DNA of 32,993 bases, from positions 1 to 32,993 of the forward strand of contig JAIRMI010000003.1 of assembly GCA_031258795.1 (NCBI GenBank), in the 5' to 3' direction. Below the pieces are notes generated by a model. It worked only from the letters and a program-made list of their open reading frames with translations, was not told the origin of the DNA and made no database searches. The first letter of the stretch is position 1, and each line of letters opens with the position of its first letter. Source of the stretch: Puniceicoccales bacterium. GTDB lineage: Bacteria; Verrucomicrobiota; Verrucomicrobiia; Opitutales; JAIRKQ01. This document shows, piece after piece, positions 16,691 to 25,340 of this stretch. Both the position numbers and the translations under genes were made by a program.

Positions 16691-17318
16691 ATTGTGCCCC
16701 TGGCCACAAATTTTCTACTTCACAGAATAAAACTAACTGCTCTTCAGGTACTTTGGGGCTAGCTGCTCTACCCGAATAGCAACGCGAACAAAAATCTCCA
16801 GAATGCGTCAAATGCTCCTGAGTAGGCGAAATTTTAGCTTCGCCCTCACGCCACATAATCCCTCCTGAGCTACCTTCGAAAAATGGTTCGCCAAGAAGAA
16901 AAGGGGCGCCACTTTTTGACAACTCAGTATTTAAATGCCTTCGGTAACACCGGGGAGATATGTATCTACTTGGGTCTCGATCTCCGGGAAAATCAGGAGC
17001 AAGCCGGCTTTCCATACGCCGCTCATGGAAGCCACGCCCTGGAGCTGGAGCATATACTCTCACTTCGGGAGGTGATTGTATCGGCGGCTGCCTTAACTGC
17101 GTCGGAGCGACGTCGGGTGTATTACCCACTTCATCAGATTCAACTACGAATGTATGGTCTGTTAGTTCCGAATTTGGCCGTACCCGTGGCTGTTCCGGCA
17201 AAGGTAGCCCCACGTCACTAGCAGTCAGATCATGCTCACCAAATTCTGCTTCCGCTCCATGTTGAGAAGAATCTAGAGCCGCAGCTTGATCATCGGTTAA
17301 AATTTTTTCAGCATCCAC
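16659..17318 (-). CDS. proline-rich N-terminal protein of the protease locus, effector-like
   Basis: The frame of 219 residues starts at GTG 17318. A strong AGGAGG (17330-17325) lies six bases upstream and a good promoter lies about 50 bases upstream, so this is the true 5' end of the locus. Residues 1-120 are acidic then proline-rich and probably disordered (LPLPEQPRVRP, QPPIQSPPEVRV). Residues 121-219 are more ordered, with Cys at 124, 177, 180 and 199 (DFCSRCYSG...LFCEV) that could bind a metal. No signal peptide is visible. The disordered start resembles that of the protein at 26255-27925. Its stop lies inside the next frame, so it could be a complete protein or the first third of a larger broken one. 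Confidence 0.65.
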   Translation of the reverse strand: MDAEKILTDDQAAALDSSQHGAEAEFGEHDLTASDVGLPLPEQPRVRPNSELTDHTFVVESDEVGNTPDVAPTQLRQPPIQSPPEVRVYAPAPGRGFHERRMESRLAPDFPGDRDPSRYISPRCYRRHLNTELSKSGAPFLLGEPFFEGSSGGIMWREGEAKISPTQEHLTHSGDFCSRCYSGRAASPKVPEEQLVLFCEVENLWPGAQFGDFIFKATP

Positions 17319-17324
17319 TCCCTA

Positions 17325-17330
17325 CCTCCT
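17325..17330 (-). promoter_or_regulatory. strong ribosome-binding site AGGAGG that decides a GTG start
   Basis: AGGAGG on the minus strand sits six bases before the GTG at 17318. An overlapping ATG (17314) is in another frame that stops after a few codons, so the ribosome site supports the GTG. Confidence 0.75.
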
Positions 17331-17365
17331 ATGGTTTTCATACCTTATTCAGGGAGAGAGAATTA

Positions 17366-17393
17366 ATAATACGTAAACAATGCTTAAAAGCAA
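17366..17393 (-). promoter_or_regulatory. probable sigma70-type promoter of the protease locus
   Basis: On the minus strand, TTGCTT (17393-17388) and TATTAT (17371-17366) are separated by 16 bases. Transcription would start near 17359, about 40 bases before the GTG at 17318, with the AGGAGG site in between. This layout argues that the locus is, or recently was, expressed. Confidence 0.55.
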
Positions 17394-17569
17394 GTTTTAT
17401 TTTGCCTCAGAGGCGTATTTCGTTAAATTTACCAATAGTTACATTTGTATTTTCTACTGTAGCTGCCGCAGAAAACGACGCATAAAGTGATACATAAGAT
17501 TGAATTTTTATTCATTTCGTCTATTCTTGGCTTGGTAAACTGTTTAATTTTTCAACGACAATAAGGTTA

Positions 17570-20101
17570 TTAATTTTCCAGCTTGGATTTTTCAACTTTG
17601 CTCTGCGTTCTGAATATGAGGGCATCCTTGGCATCATTGTTTGCGGTCACTGACACGATGGAATCTTCCAGTAATTCATTTTTTAATATTGAGTCGGCCA
17701 ATGGATCCTCGACATATTTTTCCAGTGCGCGCTTCAACGGGCGGGCACCAAATTTTTTGTCATACCCTTTCTTTATCAAAAATTCCTTGGCTTTGTCACT
17801 GAACTTTAATGTTATTCCACGGTCGCCTATGCGCTTTGCTATCTTCTTAAGCTCGATGTCGGTTATCTTTTTTAGCGCATCGTGATCGAGTTGCTTGAAC
17901 ACAATCATTTCCGTCAAGCGGTTTATAAATTCCGGCTTAAAAGATTTTTTAGCTTCATCGATGATCTGTTCCTTGATCTTGTCAAAGTTTTGTTTCCAAT
18001 TGTCACCGCCACCGAAGCCGAGTACCATGTCCTTCTGCATGATTTCCGCTCCAATGTTGCTCGTCATAATGAGGATAGTGTTCTTAAAATCAACCTTGCG
18101 GCCGAGACTATCGGTCAAACACCCATCTTCCAGGACTTGTAAAAGAATTTGAACCACGTCCGGGTGTGCTTTTTCAATTTCATCGAATAACACGACAGCA
18201 TATGGCTTTCTTCGTATAATCTCCGTCAACTGTCCACCCTCATCGTGACCAACATAGCCGGGTGGGGAACCAACAATGCGGGAAACCGTGTGCTTTTCCA
18301 TATATTCCGACATATCGATCTGCACGATCGCTTCCTTATTACCAAAAATTTGCTCGGCAAGCATTTTAGCGAGAAGAGTTTTTCCCACGCCCGTCGGGCC
18401 GAGAAACATAAAAGACCCAATAGGCTTGTTCGGGTCTTTCAGGTCAGCGCGGGATCGTCTGATTGCGCGAGCTACGGAATCTACCGCATCATCCTGTCCA
18501 ATTACACTTTTTTGCAAAGCTTTGTCCAGATAGAGCAATTTTTCCGATTCCTTCCTTTCCAGGCGGGCTAGGGGTATGCCAGTCCAGTTGGAAATTACTT
18601 CCAAAATTGAGCTTTCGCTCACTAGTGCAGTTTTGTCATTGGAGCTCGTTTGCCATTTTTTCAACAACGCTTCGCGATCGTTTGTCAGGTTCTTTTCCTC
18701 GTCGCGCAACTTAGCTGCTTCTTCGAAGCGCTGTTCCATTATTGCCTGTTCCTTACTTTTTTCAATATCGGCGATTTGCTTATTTAGCTTGTCTAATTTG
18801 GGTGGGCGAACCATTCCATTCAGGCGGGTGCGTGCGCCGGCTTCATCGAGGAGATCTATCGCCTTGTCCGGCAGAAAGCGATCCTGTATGTACCTTGCCG
18901 ACAGCTTTACGGCAGCCTCAATGGCTTCTTCCGTGTAGGTGACATTGTGGTATTTTTCGTAATTTTTTTTGATACCGTTTAAAATTTGAATGGCTTCATC
19001 GATGGACGGTGGCTCAACTTTAACCGGTTGGAAACGGCGCTCCAAAGCGCTATCACGTTCGATGTGCTTGCGATATTCGTCGAAAGTTGTTGCTCCGATG
19101 CACTGTATTTCACCGCGAGAAAGGGCAGGCTTCAGAATATTTGAGGCATCCATGGAGCCTTCCGACGAACCAGTGCCTACGATTGTGTGCAGTTCATCGA
19201 GAAAAAGGATTATGTTTTTTGACCGAGCGATATCATCCATGACGGCCTTAAGGCGCTCTTCAAATTGTCCGCGATACTTTGTTCCAGCTAGCATAAGGGC
19301 TATGTCGAGGGCAATTACCCGCTTATTCATGAGTGGTGGCGGAACCATACCATCGGCGATTGCTTGCGCCAAACCTTCAACGATGGCTGTTTTCCCAACG
19401 CCAGCTTCTCCGATTAGAGCAGGATTATTTTTCGTTCGCCGGCAAAGTATTTGTACCACCCGTTCGATCTCCTTATCACGCCCTACGATTGGATCCAGTC
19501 CTCCGTCCCGTGCTACGGCGGTTAAATCCCTGCCAAAAGCTCGCAGTGCCGGTGTTTTAACATCTCCCCTTTGCTTAGTATTTTTTTTCGGTTCGATGTC
19601 CGACCCATTATCTTCTTCGTCCTCTTCCTCGTCGTCGATAAAATTTGGATCGAGCGCGGCTAGGAGAGCCTGCCTGCAGTTTGCAATATTAATTCCGCAG
19701 TCTATCAAGACTTGTGCAGCAACACTGTCCTCTTCGTGTAAAAGTCCAAGCAATATGTGCTCCGTGCCCACATAGGGATGTTGCAGCATGCCGGCTTCCT
19801 TCGCCGCAAATAGGAGCATCTTTTGCACCCGAGGTGTCAATTCGATTGCACCCGAGTTTTTGCCATCTTTGCGTTCCTTAGCGCTCGTGCTTGAAAGTTG
19901 CTTCTCCAATTTGACTTGAATCTGCCCAATGTCGATATTCATCGAGCGTAGTACACTTACGGCGATGCACTGCTGGAGCTTGAGAAGCGCACATAAGATG
20001 TGTTCCGTGCCAATGAAATTATGATTAAACCGTTCCGCTTCCTGCTTCGCTAAAACTAATATCTGCTGTGCTCTAGGTGTTAAATTAATCATCGAATCCA
20101 T
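17570..20101 (-). CDS. clpC: ATP-dependent Clp protease ATP-binding subunit ClpC
   Basis: A Hsp100 unfoldase of 843 residues that feeds substrates to ClpP. Two Clp_N repeats (about 5-70 and 85-150) are joined by an acidic linker (158-168). Nucleotide-binding domain 1 has Walker A GEAGVGKT (231-238) and Walker B ILFLDELH (298-305). The middle region carries a UVR-like helix pair (about 445-480, EQRFEEAAKLRDEEKNL), characteristic of ClpC rather than ClpB or ClpA. Domain 2 has Walker A GPTGVGKT (568-575). The start ATG at 20101 has AGGAG eight bases upstream. It is divergent from rpsP. No CIRCE-like inverted repeat is visible in the 160-base divergent region. Confidence 0.96.
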   Translation of the reverse strand: MDSMINLTPRAQQILVLAKQEAERFNHNFIGTEHILCALLKLQQCIAVSVLRSMNIDIGQIQVKLEKQLSSTSAKERKDGKNSGAIELTPRVQKMLLFAAKEAGMLQHPYVGTEHILLGLLHEEDSVAAQVLIDCGINIANCRQALLAALDPNFIDDEEEDEEDNGSDIEPKKNTKQRGDVKTPALRAFGRDLTAVARDGGLDPIVGRDKEIERVVQILCRRTKNNPALIGEAGVGKTAIVEGLAQAIADGMVPPPLMNKRVIALDIALMLAGTKYRGQFEERLKAVMDDIARSKNIILFLDELHTIVGTGSSEGSMDASNILKPALSRGEIQCIGATTFDEYRKHIERDSALERRFQPVKVEPPSIDEAIQILNGIKKNYEKYHNVTYTEEAIEAAVKLSARYIQDRFLPDKAIDLLDEAGARTRLNGMVRPPKLDKLNKQIADIEKSKEQAIMEQRFEEAAKLRDEEKNLTNDREALLKKWQTSSNDKTALVSESSILEVISNWTGIPLARLERKESEKLLYLDKALQKSVIGQDDAVDSVARAIRRSRADLKDPNKPIGSFMFLGPTGVGKTLLAKMLAEQIFGNKEAIVQIDMSEYMEKHTVSRIVGSPPGYVGHDEGGQLTEIIRRKPYAVVLFDEIEKAHPDVVQILLQVLEDGCLTDSLGRKVDFKNTILIMTSNIGAEIMQKDMVLGFGGGDNWKQNFDKIKEQIIDEAKKSFKPEFINRLTEMIVFKQLDHDALKKITDIELKKIAKRIGDRGITLKFSDKAKEFLIKKGYDKKFGARPLKRALEKYVEDPLADSILKNELLEDSIVSVTANNDAKDALIFRTQSKVEKSKLEN

Positions 20102-20211
20102 TTAGATTTCTCCTTTTAGGATCTTGGGAACATGTCCAGAAAATGCGAGATTATTTTCAATTTGGGGAAAATTTAGGCGAGTATTTGCGCTGTAATTTTC
20201 GCAATACGCGC

Positions 20212-20241
20212 TTGACAAGATCAACTATTCTTCTTTGCTAT
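20212..20241 (+). promoter_or_regulatory. possible promoter of the rpsP operon
   Basis: A perfect TTGACA (20212-20217) is followed after 18 bases by TGCTAT (20236-20241), a weak -10 box. A start about 7 bases further would leave a leader of roughly 13 bases before the rpsP ATG at 20262. The -35 is convincing, the -10 less so. Confidence 0.45.
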
Positions 20242-20261
20242 GTCCATTATACAATTGAGCC

Positions 20262-20522
20262 ATGGCACTAAAAATTAGATTACAAAGGCGTGGAAACCGC
20301 AATCGTCCGGTATACAAAATCGTTGTTGCTGAGAATACCAGCCGTCGGGATGGAAGATACGTCGAGGCGTTGGGAAATTATGATCCCCAAGCGCGTGGTA
20401 ACGCCAGCGAATTTACCATCACCCTCGATCGCGCAGACTATTGGCTTGGCGTTGGAGCCAAACCTACGGATACGGTACGTTCTCTTATAAAGAAAGCACG
20501 GATAGCTTTCCCTCAAAAATGA
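20262..20522 (+). CDS. rpsP: 30S ribosomal protein bS16
   Basis: An 86-residue protein with the bS16 pattern MALKIRLQRRGNRNRPVYKI, AENTSRRDGRYVEALGNYDP and a helix ending VRSLIKKA. Its length is normal. It binds 16S rRNA early in small-subunit assembly. It begins an operon with trmD (four bases downstream) and rplS. The rimM gene that usually lies between rpsP and trmD in many bacteria is absent here. Confidence 0.98.
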   Translation: MALKIRLQRRGNRNRPVYKIVVAENTSRRDGRYVEALGNYDPQARGNASEFTITLDRADYWLGVGAKPTDTVRSLIKKARIAFPQK

Positions 20523-20526
20523 ACCA

Positions 20527-21225
20527 ATGGGCGCCATTTTACAGTTTGACTGCCTATCGCTGTTTCCCGAGATGCTTCGCGGCTTTGTGGCGGCGAGTAT
20601 GTTAGGTCGAGCAATAATTAATGGTTTGATAGATATCAGGCTTCACAATATTCGAGAATGGGCCGAAGATAAGCACCACATAACGGACGATGCACCTTTT
20701 GGAGGAGGGGCGGGGATGGTTATGCGTCCGGAGCCAATATTTGCAGCCATAAATGTGCTCAGGAAAGAGGATTCAAGGGTGGTCTACTTATGCCCCGACG
20801 GGGAGTTGTTGACATCCGACATTGCCCGTGAATTAGCAAAGGAAAGCAATTTGATTTTACTATCCGGGCACTACGAAGGAGTGGATCAGCGGGTAAGGGA
20901 TCGTATCGTTGATCGTGAGATTTCCATCGGCGATTATGTACTGACAAATGGAACGTTGGCTTCCGCCGTCCTAATGGACGCCGTGTCACGCTATGTTCCA
21001 GGAGTACTTGGCAGCGAGATGTCCCTAGCCCAAGATAGTTTCAGTGATGGCCTGTTGAGTTTTCCCCAGTATACCCGTCCCGCCATATTTATGAATATGG
21101 CTGTTCCCGATGTTTTGCTCTCGGGTAACCACGCTGACATCGCATCTTGGCGCCGTGAACAGAGAATTGAGCGCACTAGGCAAAGGCGGCCGGATCTTTT
21201 GCTAAAGAGGAATTTAAAAAAATGA
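20527..21225 (+). CDS. trmD: tRNA (guanine37-N1)-methyltransferase
   Basis: A SPOUT-class enzyme of 232 residues that methylates G37 next to the anticodon and prevents frameshifting. Visible family features are FDCLSLFPEML at the start and DDAPFGGGAGMVMRPEPIF (the conserved GGGxGM loop). They are followed by LLSGHYEGVDQRV (trefoil-knot cofactor loop) and SIGDYVLTNGTLA. It is slightly short but complete. ATG 20527 is four bases after rpsP, and the end overlaps rplS by four bases (ATGA), so the operon is translationally coupled. Confidence 0.97.
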   Translation: MGAILQFDCLSLFPEMLRGFVAASMLGRAIINGLIDIRLHNIREWAEDKHHITDDAPFGGGAGMVMRPEPIFAAINVLRKEDSRVVYLCPDGELLTSDIARELAKESNLILLSGHYEGVDQRVRDRIVDREISIGDYVLTNGTLASAVLMDAVSRYVPGVLGSEMSLAQDSFSDGLLSFPQYTRPAIFMNMAVPDVLLSGNHADIASWRREQRIERTRQRRPDLLLKRNLKK

Positions 21226-21590
21226 GTCAAGAGATTATAGAATCAGTTTCCAAAGATCAGTTAAAGGCCGATCGCCATGTGTTCAAGGTAGGTGATATGG
21301 TTGCTGTGCATACAATTGTTCGCGAGGGTGACAAGGAAAGAATTCAGCTGTTTTCTGGGATTGTTATAGCTCGCCACGGTTCCGGTATAAGCGAAACTTT
21401 TACCGTTCGCCGCGTTTCTGCAGGAGAGGGTGTGGAGCGCATTTTCAATGTAAATTCTCCCTTCATTGCAAAAATTGAGGTTAAGCACGAAAGTGTACCA
21501 ATGCGTGCAAAGCTCTATTATATGCGCAGTCGCATAGGTAAAAGTGCTATGCAAATCAAGGAAAAGCGCTTAGCCGACGCAAAGAAATAG
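21222..21590 (+). CDS. rplS: 50S ribosomal protein bL19
   Basis: A 122-residue protein with bL19 features: VGDMVAVHTIVREGDKERIQ, FSGIVIARHGSG and TFTVRRVSAGEGVERIF. It ends with SPFIAKIEVKHESVPMRAKL and YYMRSRIGKSA. It sits at the subunit interface. The N-terminal extension of about 15 residues is ordinary. The start overlaps the trmD stop. Confidence 0.98.
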   Translation: MSQEIIESVSKDQLKADRHVFKVGDMVAVHTIVREGDKERIQLFSGIVIARHGSGISETFTVRRVSAGEGVERIFNVNSPFIAKIEVKHESVPMRAKLYYMRSRIGKSAMQIKEKRLADAKK

Positions 21591-21609
21591 ATGTCACTGT
21601 GAGGGATTG

Positions 21610-22926
21610 ATGAGCAGTGGTGTCCGAGTCAGGTTTGCGCCGAGTCCTACTGGTTTTTTCCACATAGGGAGTGCCCGTACGGCGTTGTTTAATTGGTTGT
21701 ATGCCCGCCACACGGGCGGAACATTTATCCTACGCATCGAAGATACCGATCACGAACGCGACTCCGATGAATTTCTGCAGGTGATCTTCGATGGTTTGCG
21801 TTGGCTGGGATTAAACTGGGACGAAGGTCCGGAAGTCGGAGGCTCCCGTGGGCCGTATTTTCAGAGTAAGCGGGATGGTGTTTACCGCGAGTACCTGGAG
21901 ATTTTGCGTAAGAATGGTCGAGCCTATGACAAGGAAGGGGCGGTATTTTTTAAAATATCCGGAGGACCGCAGGTAATACACGATGCCATACATGGCGACG
22001 TTGTGCGCGAAGAAGAGAAAGATTTCGTGATTTTTCGCTCCAATGGGACCCCAGTCTTTCACTTTGTTAACGTTGTTGACGACATTGCCATGGATATTAC
22101 CCACGTAATTCGCGGTGAAGATCATCTTTCAAATACGAGTAAACATGTGGAATTGTTCCATGCGTTTGGTTCTTCGGAGCCAATTTTTGCTCACATTCCG
22201 CTGATTTTAAAGTCGCAAGGCAGCGGCAAGATGAGTAAGCGGGACAACGGTGCCCTGGTGGAAAACTATGCCAAACAATATTTTATCTCCGATGCTGTGA
22301 GGAATTACCTGTGCTTGCTCGGGTGGTCCCCGAAATATGATCGGGAAATTTTGCCCATTGATGAAATTATAACTCTCTTTGATATATGCAATGTGAACAA
22401 AAATAACGCCCGCTTTGACGAAAAAAAGATGTCTCACATGAATGCGGAGTACATTCGCGCTCTTCCATTTAATGATTTTTATGAACGTGCGACCAAGGTT
22501 TTAAACGATTCTGGGGTAAATTTCATCGCCAATGGGGAAGCTTATGCAATGAACGTTTTACGTATTTGCCAGGAAAAGTTGTCATCCCTGCTTGAAGTGC
22601 CAGAGTTCGTAAAGTACTTCTTTACCGCAGATTTTGACTATGATCGAAAGGATATTGAAAAACTTAGAAAAAAGTGCGACATAGGCACTCGCTTGGGTGA
22701 GTTTATGGAAGATTTGCCATCGGTGAACGAATTTAGCGAGAAACCTTTGGAAGAGTATATCCATTTACTCTGCGAAAAATACTGGACTACACCCGGTGAG
22801 TACATACATTCGCTCAGATTAGCTTTGTCTGGCCGTAGCGTTGGTCCTGGGCTGTATGCCATGTTATGTGTGTTTGGCCGCGAGGAAGTTCTCCGTAGAA
22901 TTGACCGCTTTTTAAGCGAGGTGTAG
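21610..22926 (+). CDS. gltX: glutamyl-tRNA synthetase
   Basis: A class I synthetase of 438 residues that charges tRNA-Glu. It shows VRFAPSPTGFFHIGSARTAL with the HIGH-type motif HIGS at about 18-21, RIEDTDHERD and VIRGEDHLSNT. The KMSKS loop is KMSKR (207-211). It is somewhat shorter than the usual 460-490 residues, the C-terminal anticodon-binding domain being compact. The ATG at 21610 is preferred to the preceding TTG because GAGG lies five to six bases upstream of it. It follows rplS by 19 bases and precedes the CPBP gene by three. Confidence 0.96.
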   Translation: MSSGVRVRFAPSPTGFFHIGSARTALFNWLYARHTGGTFILRIEDTDHERDSDEFLQVIFDGLRWLGLNWDEGPEVGGSRGPYFQSKRDGVYREYLEILRKNGRAYDKEGAVFFKISGGPQVIHDAIHGDVVREEEKDFVIFRSNGTPVFHFVNVVDDIAMDITHVIRGEDHLSNTSKHVELFHAFGSSEPIFAHIPLILKSQGSGKMSKRDNGALVENYAKQYFISDAVRNYLCLLGWSPKYDREILPIDEIITLFDICNVNKNNARFDEKKMSHMNAEYIRALPFNDFYERATKVLNDSGVNFIANGEAYAMNVLRICQEKLSSLLEVPEFVKYFFTADFDYDRKDIEKLRKKCDIGTRLGEFMEDLPSVNEFSEKPLEEYIHLLCEKYWTTPGEYIHSLRLALSGRSVGPGLYAMLCVFGREEVLRRIDRFLSEV

Positions 22927-22929
22927 CCA

Positions 22930-23733
22930 ATGAATTATGCTGTGATTTATTGCCTCGCTTGCTTCGTGTTGTGCACAGTTAGCATCGCAAGGAAATTTAA
23001 TTCGGGAAACATCGAGTGCGTGGGTGTTGATGCGTTAAACGTCACAAAAAAGCAACTATTTGGTGTGTTTTTTATATTTTTAGCCATCACATTTTTATTG
23101 CCAACTTTACTGCAGGCGCTGCTCAAAGCGTTACCATTGAATTTAAATTTGAGTAATGCCAATCTCGACCTGGTTGTAGGGGGAATATCCCACCTGACTT
23201 TATTGGGGTTTATCATTTTAATTTATAAAAAGTTACACCTCAAAAAGATGGACCAATCGTGGACTTTTGTCTTAAAAGAGGGTTTAAGTTGCTTTGGTGC
23301 GGTCTTACCGATCGTTTTACTGACATCATGTCTGTGGCTTGCGTTTTTGCTGTTCCTGAATAAGTGTGGATTAAAAATTCCTATAAATGAGCAGGGGTCC
23401 GTTGTGTTATTTACCAAGCTCAGTGGATTTTTGCCAAAATTTTTATTTTTAGTGATGGTAGTCGTTTTAGCCCCCATTGTGGAAGAATTAGTTTTTAGAG
23501 GAGTGTTGTACCGTGCATTTAGGAGAGAGTTAAAGTGCGGAGCTGCCGCGATCCTGACCGGTGTAATTTTTGCGACTTTACATTTTAGTGCAATATCCCT
23601 ATTACCATTGCTTGTGTTTAGCATTTTGTTGGCGAAGAGTTATGATCACTTTGGAAACATTTGGGTTCCCATTGTTGTTCACGGTGCCTTTAATTGTAAT
23701 TCCCTAATATTAATTATGTTATTTCAACCGTAA
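22930..23733 (+). CDS. CPBP-family intramembrane metalloprotease
   Basis: A polytopic membrane protein of 267 residues with about seven hydrophobic segments. The family motifs are present in order: EELVFRGVLY (EE at 185-186 and Arg190), FATLHFS with His218, and VVHGAFNCN with His251 and Asn255. These form the Rce1/CPBP (formerly Abi) metal site. Substrate is unknown. In other bacteria such proteins act in membrane-protein processing or bacteriocin immunity. It lies between gltX and tsaE, close enough to be co-transcribed. Confidence 0.88.
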   Translation: MNYAVIYCLACFVLCTVSIARKFNSGNIECVGVDALNVTKKQLFGVFFIFLAITFLLPTLLQALLKALPLNLNLSNANLDLVVGGISHLTLLGFIILIYKKLHLKKMDQSWTFVLKEGLSCFGAVLPIVLLTSCLWLAFLLFLNKCGLKIPINEQGSVVLFTKLSGFLPKFLFLVMVVVLAPIVEELVFRGVLYRAFRRELKCGAAAILTGVIFATLHFSAISLLPLLVFSILLAKSYDHFGNIWVPIVVHGAFNCNSLILIMLFQP

Positions 23734-23744
23734 GTGTAGCAGCC

Positions 23745-24215
23745 ATGCACGAGTTGACTTTGATCAGTGAAAATTGGACTGAAACTCAGCGCTATGGGCA
23801 GTTGTTCGCAGAAAATTGCCACGGGAATGTTGTCATACTTCTCTCTGGAGTCCTTGGAGCAGGTAAAACGACATTTATTAAAGGCCTGGCGAAGGGTTTT
23901 GGCGTAAAACGAGAAATAAGCAGCCCTTCCTTTAACTTAATGAACGTTTATACCGGTTCCCGTTACAAACTTTTCCACATTGATACCTTTCGCGAAAAAT
24001 CCCTAAGTTGGGATTTCCTAAACTTGGATGATATCCTTGAGGAACCGTTTTGCTGCGCTGTAGAATGGGCGGAACATTTTTGTGGATGTCCCGAGGATTT
24101 GGAAAAAATTTACATCACCATCGAAGCGTACGGCAACACGAACCGTAGAACTATTACTACAAAGGCACAAAATAAGTCTTTTTTATGCAAGCTTTCACTT
24201 GTCAGTGAAGCGTGA
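23745..24215 (+). CDS. tsaE: tRNA threonylcarbamoyladenosine biosynthesis ATPase TsaE
   Basis: A 156-residue P-loop ATPase that works with TsaB and TsaD to make t6A37 in ANN-decoding tRNAs. Walker A is GVLGAGKTTF (35-44), followed by the switch region SSPSFNLMNVY and the Walker-B-like FHIDTFR (78-84). VEWAEHF lies near the end. The size is typical. It is the last gene of the rpsP-gltX string; partners TsaB, TsaC and TsaD are not in the window. Confidence 0.95.
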   Translation: MHELTLISENWTETQRYGQLFAENCHGNVVILLSGVLGAGKTTFIKGLAKGFGVKREISSPSFNLMNVYTGSRYKLFHIDTFREKSLSWDFLNLDDILEEPFCCAVEWAEHFCGCPEDLEKIYITIEAYGNTNRRTITTKAQNKSFLCKLSLVSEA

Positions 24216-24380
24216 ATATATGCCTTGGGTAAGCAGAAAGAGGGAAACGGCACTAACTATATTTAGCACTGTGATGGCTCTTTTCATGCAGCGACTACCA
24301 AATGAATCCCTCTCCGCGACATCCCTTATTAGTCCCAGATCAATTAATGGCATTGGTCAAAAATATATTAAAAATTGATC

Positions 24381-25100
24381 TCAACCTTTGTCCACAGATG
24401 CCGTAGACAAAATGGGTTTGGAAGAAAATTTATGTTGAATAAGTTTAGGAAAAGTTTTGAAAAGATAGAATTCTTCCACTGCGGAGTGTATGAATTTGTA
24501 TTCTTCGTTACTTTTCCAATTTTGAACCAAAAATGCCACCATAATGCCGACAATAACCCAATTTTTTACAACTGCATTGAAAGAGAGAAGCGCGCCTATG
24601 ATAGCAAGTTTAGCCAGGGCATTGGCACATTCTTTGGCAATATTAAGAAAAAGCTTTTCCCGAGGCAAGGCGTGTAAGTTTACCACTACGTCATAAACCG
24701 CCGAAAAGACCCTTAATATAGAAAGTATTGTTCCTATAGACTCTTTTACGGTGCCCACATTAAGTCCAGCCATGATGTAAGGGAGTAATTCAAAAAGAAG
24801 TTTTATTGCTGCATCTATGGTTTTTAGGAGTACTGAGAGAGAGAAAAAAAATTTCTCTGTTTCATCAGTGGAAAGTTTTCCCTGTTTAGCGAGAAATACA
24901 CCCCCTGTTTCGAGGCTTGTAGAAACAAGTTTGGTCACACTAAACGCCAAACTGAGACTTTTTGTAACTATTTTATTAGGGCACGCAATCGTAAGTAAAT
25001 TTGCACTTTTGAGCAAGAACATTGAGATTTTGCCAAAATTGGCCAATTTTGACTTACTTGAAATGGAATAAGAAGCAGAACTGCCAGAAACGTGATCCAT
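24381..25100 (-). CDS. hydrophobic protein of unknown function, Inc-like layout
   Basis: The protein of 239 residues has no cleavable signal. It has a long bilobed hydrophobic stretch at about 158-194 (ALAKLAIIGALLSF, then VVKNWVIVGIMVAFLV) and a weaker one at 96-113. Ser/Lys-rich N-terminal and Lys-rich C-terminal tails flank them. Two closely spaced membrane helices joined by a short loop are the shape of chlamydial inclusion-membrane (Inc) proteins, but I see no sequence match and infer shape only. The ATG at 25100 has AGGGAG eight bases upstream. It directly follows a possible small frame on the same strand. It could instead be an ordinary inner-membrane protein. Confidence 0.6.
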   Translation of the reverse strand: MDHVSGSSASYSISSKSKLANFGKISMFLLKSANLLTIACPNKIVTKSLSLAFSVTKLVSTSLETGGVFLAKQGKLSTDETEKFFFSLSVLLKTIDAAIKLLFELLPYIMAGLNVGTVKESIGTILSILRVFSAVYDVVVNLHALPREKLFLNIAKECANALAKLAIIGALLSFNAVVKNWVIVGIMVAFLVQNWKSNEEYKFIHSAVEEFYLFKTFPKLIQHKFSSKPILSTASVDKG

Positions 25101-25313
25101 CTATAACTCCCTGTTTGCAATAGATGAATAAAAACTTGAAGATTTCAGTTTTTTCTCGATATTTTTACATTCCTTAGTCCGAAGCAGAACATTGGGAAAT
25201 TTACAAAAATTTCGCAATGCGAGTTCAAATATCCTATGCCACAAATCTAATTTACCCTCGTTGAAGATATAGATTTTCAAGCTCATTGCCGAATTTTTCA
25301 CTTCAATATTCAT
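25101..25313 (-). CDS. possible small protein upstream of the Inc-like gene
   Basis: A frame of about 70 codons (from ATG 25313; also open to 25340) that ends just before the ATG of the next gene. The sequence MNIEVKNSAMSLKIYIFNEGK is followed by a Cys/Lys-rich tail. There is no signal, motif or clear ribosome site. It may be a real first gene of the pair or a chance open frame in AT-rich DNA. Confidence 0.3.
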   Translation of the reverse strand: MNIEVKNSAMSLKIYIFNEGKLDLWHRIFELALRNFCKFPNVLLRTKECKNIEKKLKSSSFYSSIANREL

Positions 25314-25340
25314 GAAATATTTACAATGCTTAGGCAGCAT

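Noticed and set aside
16659..16714. TTTAAAG near the first frame overlap as a programmed frameshift site
   Set aside because: It is in the wrong phase for a -1 slippery heptamer, and the required shift is +1.
17404..17414. GCCTCAGAGGC palindrome downstream of clpC
   Set aside because: Too short and without a following T run on the clpC strand to be a convincing terminator; its role as an operator cannot be supported.
18990..19775. Plus-strand open frame of 261 codons inside clpC
   Set aside because: It is the antisense of a strongly conserved clpC region and shows low-complexity Ser runs typical of shadow frames.
24191..24211. Hairpin GCTTTCACTTGTCAGTGAAGC at the end of tsaE, considered as a terminator
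   Set aside because: It lies inside the coding sequence and is not followed by a T run.
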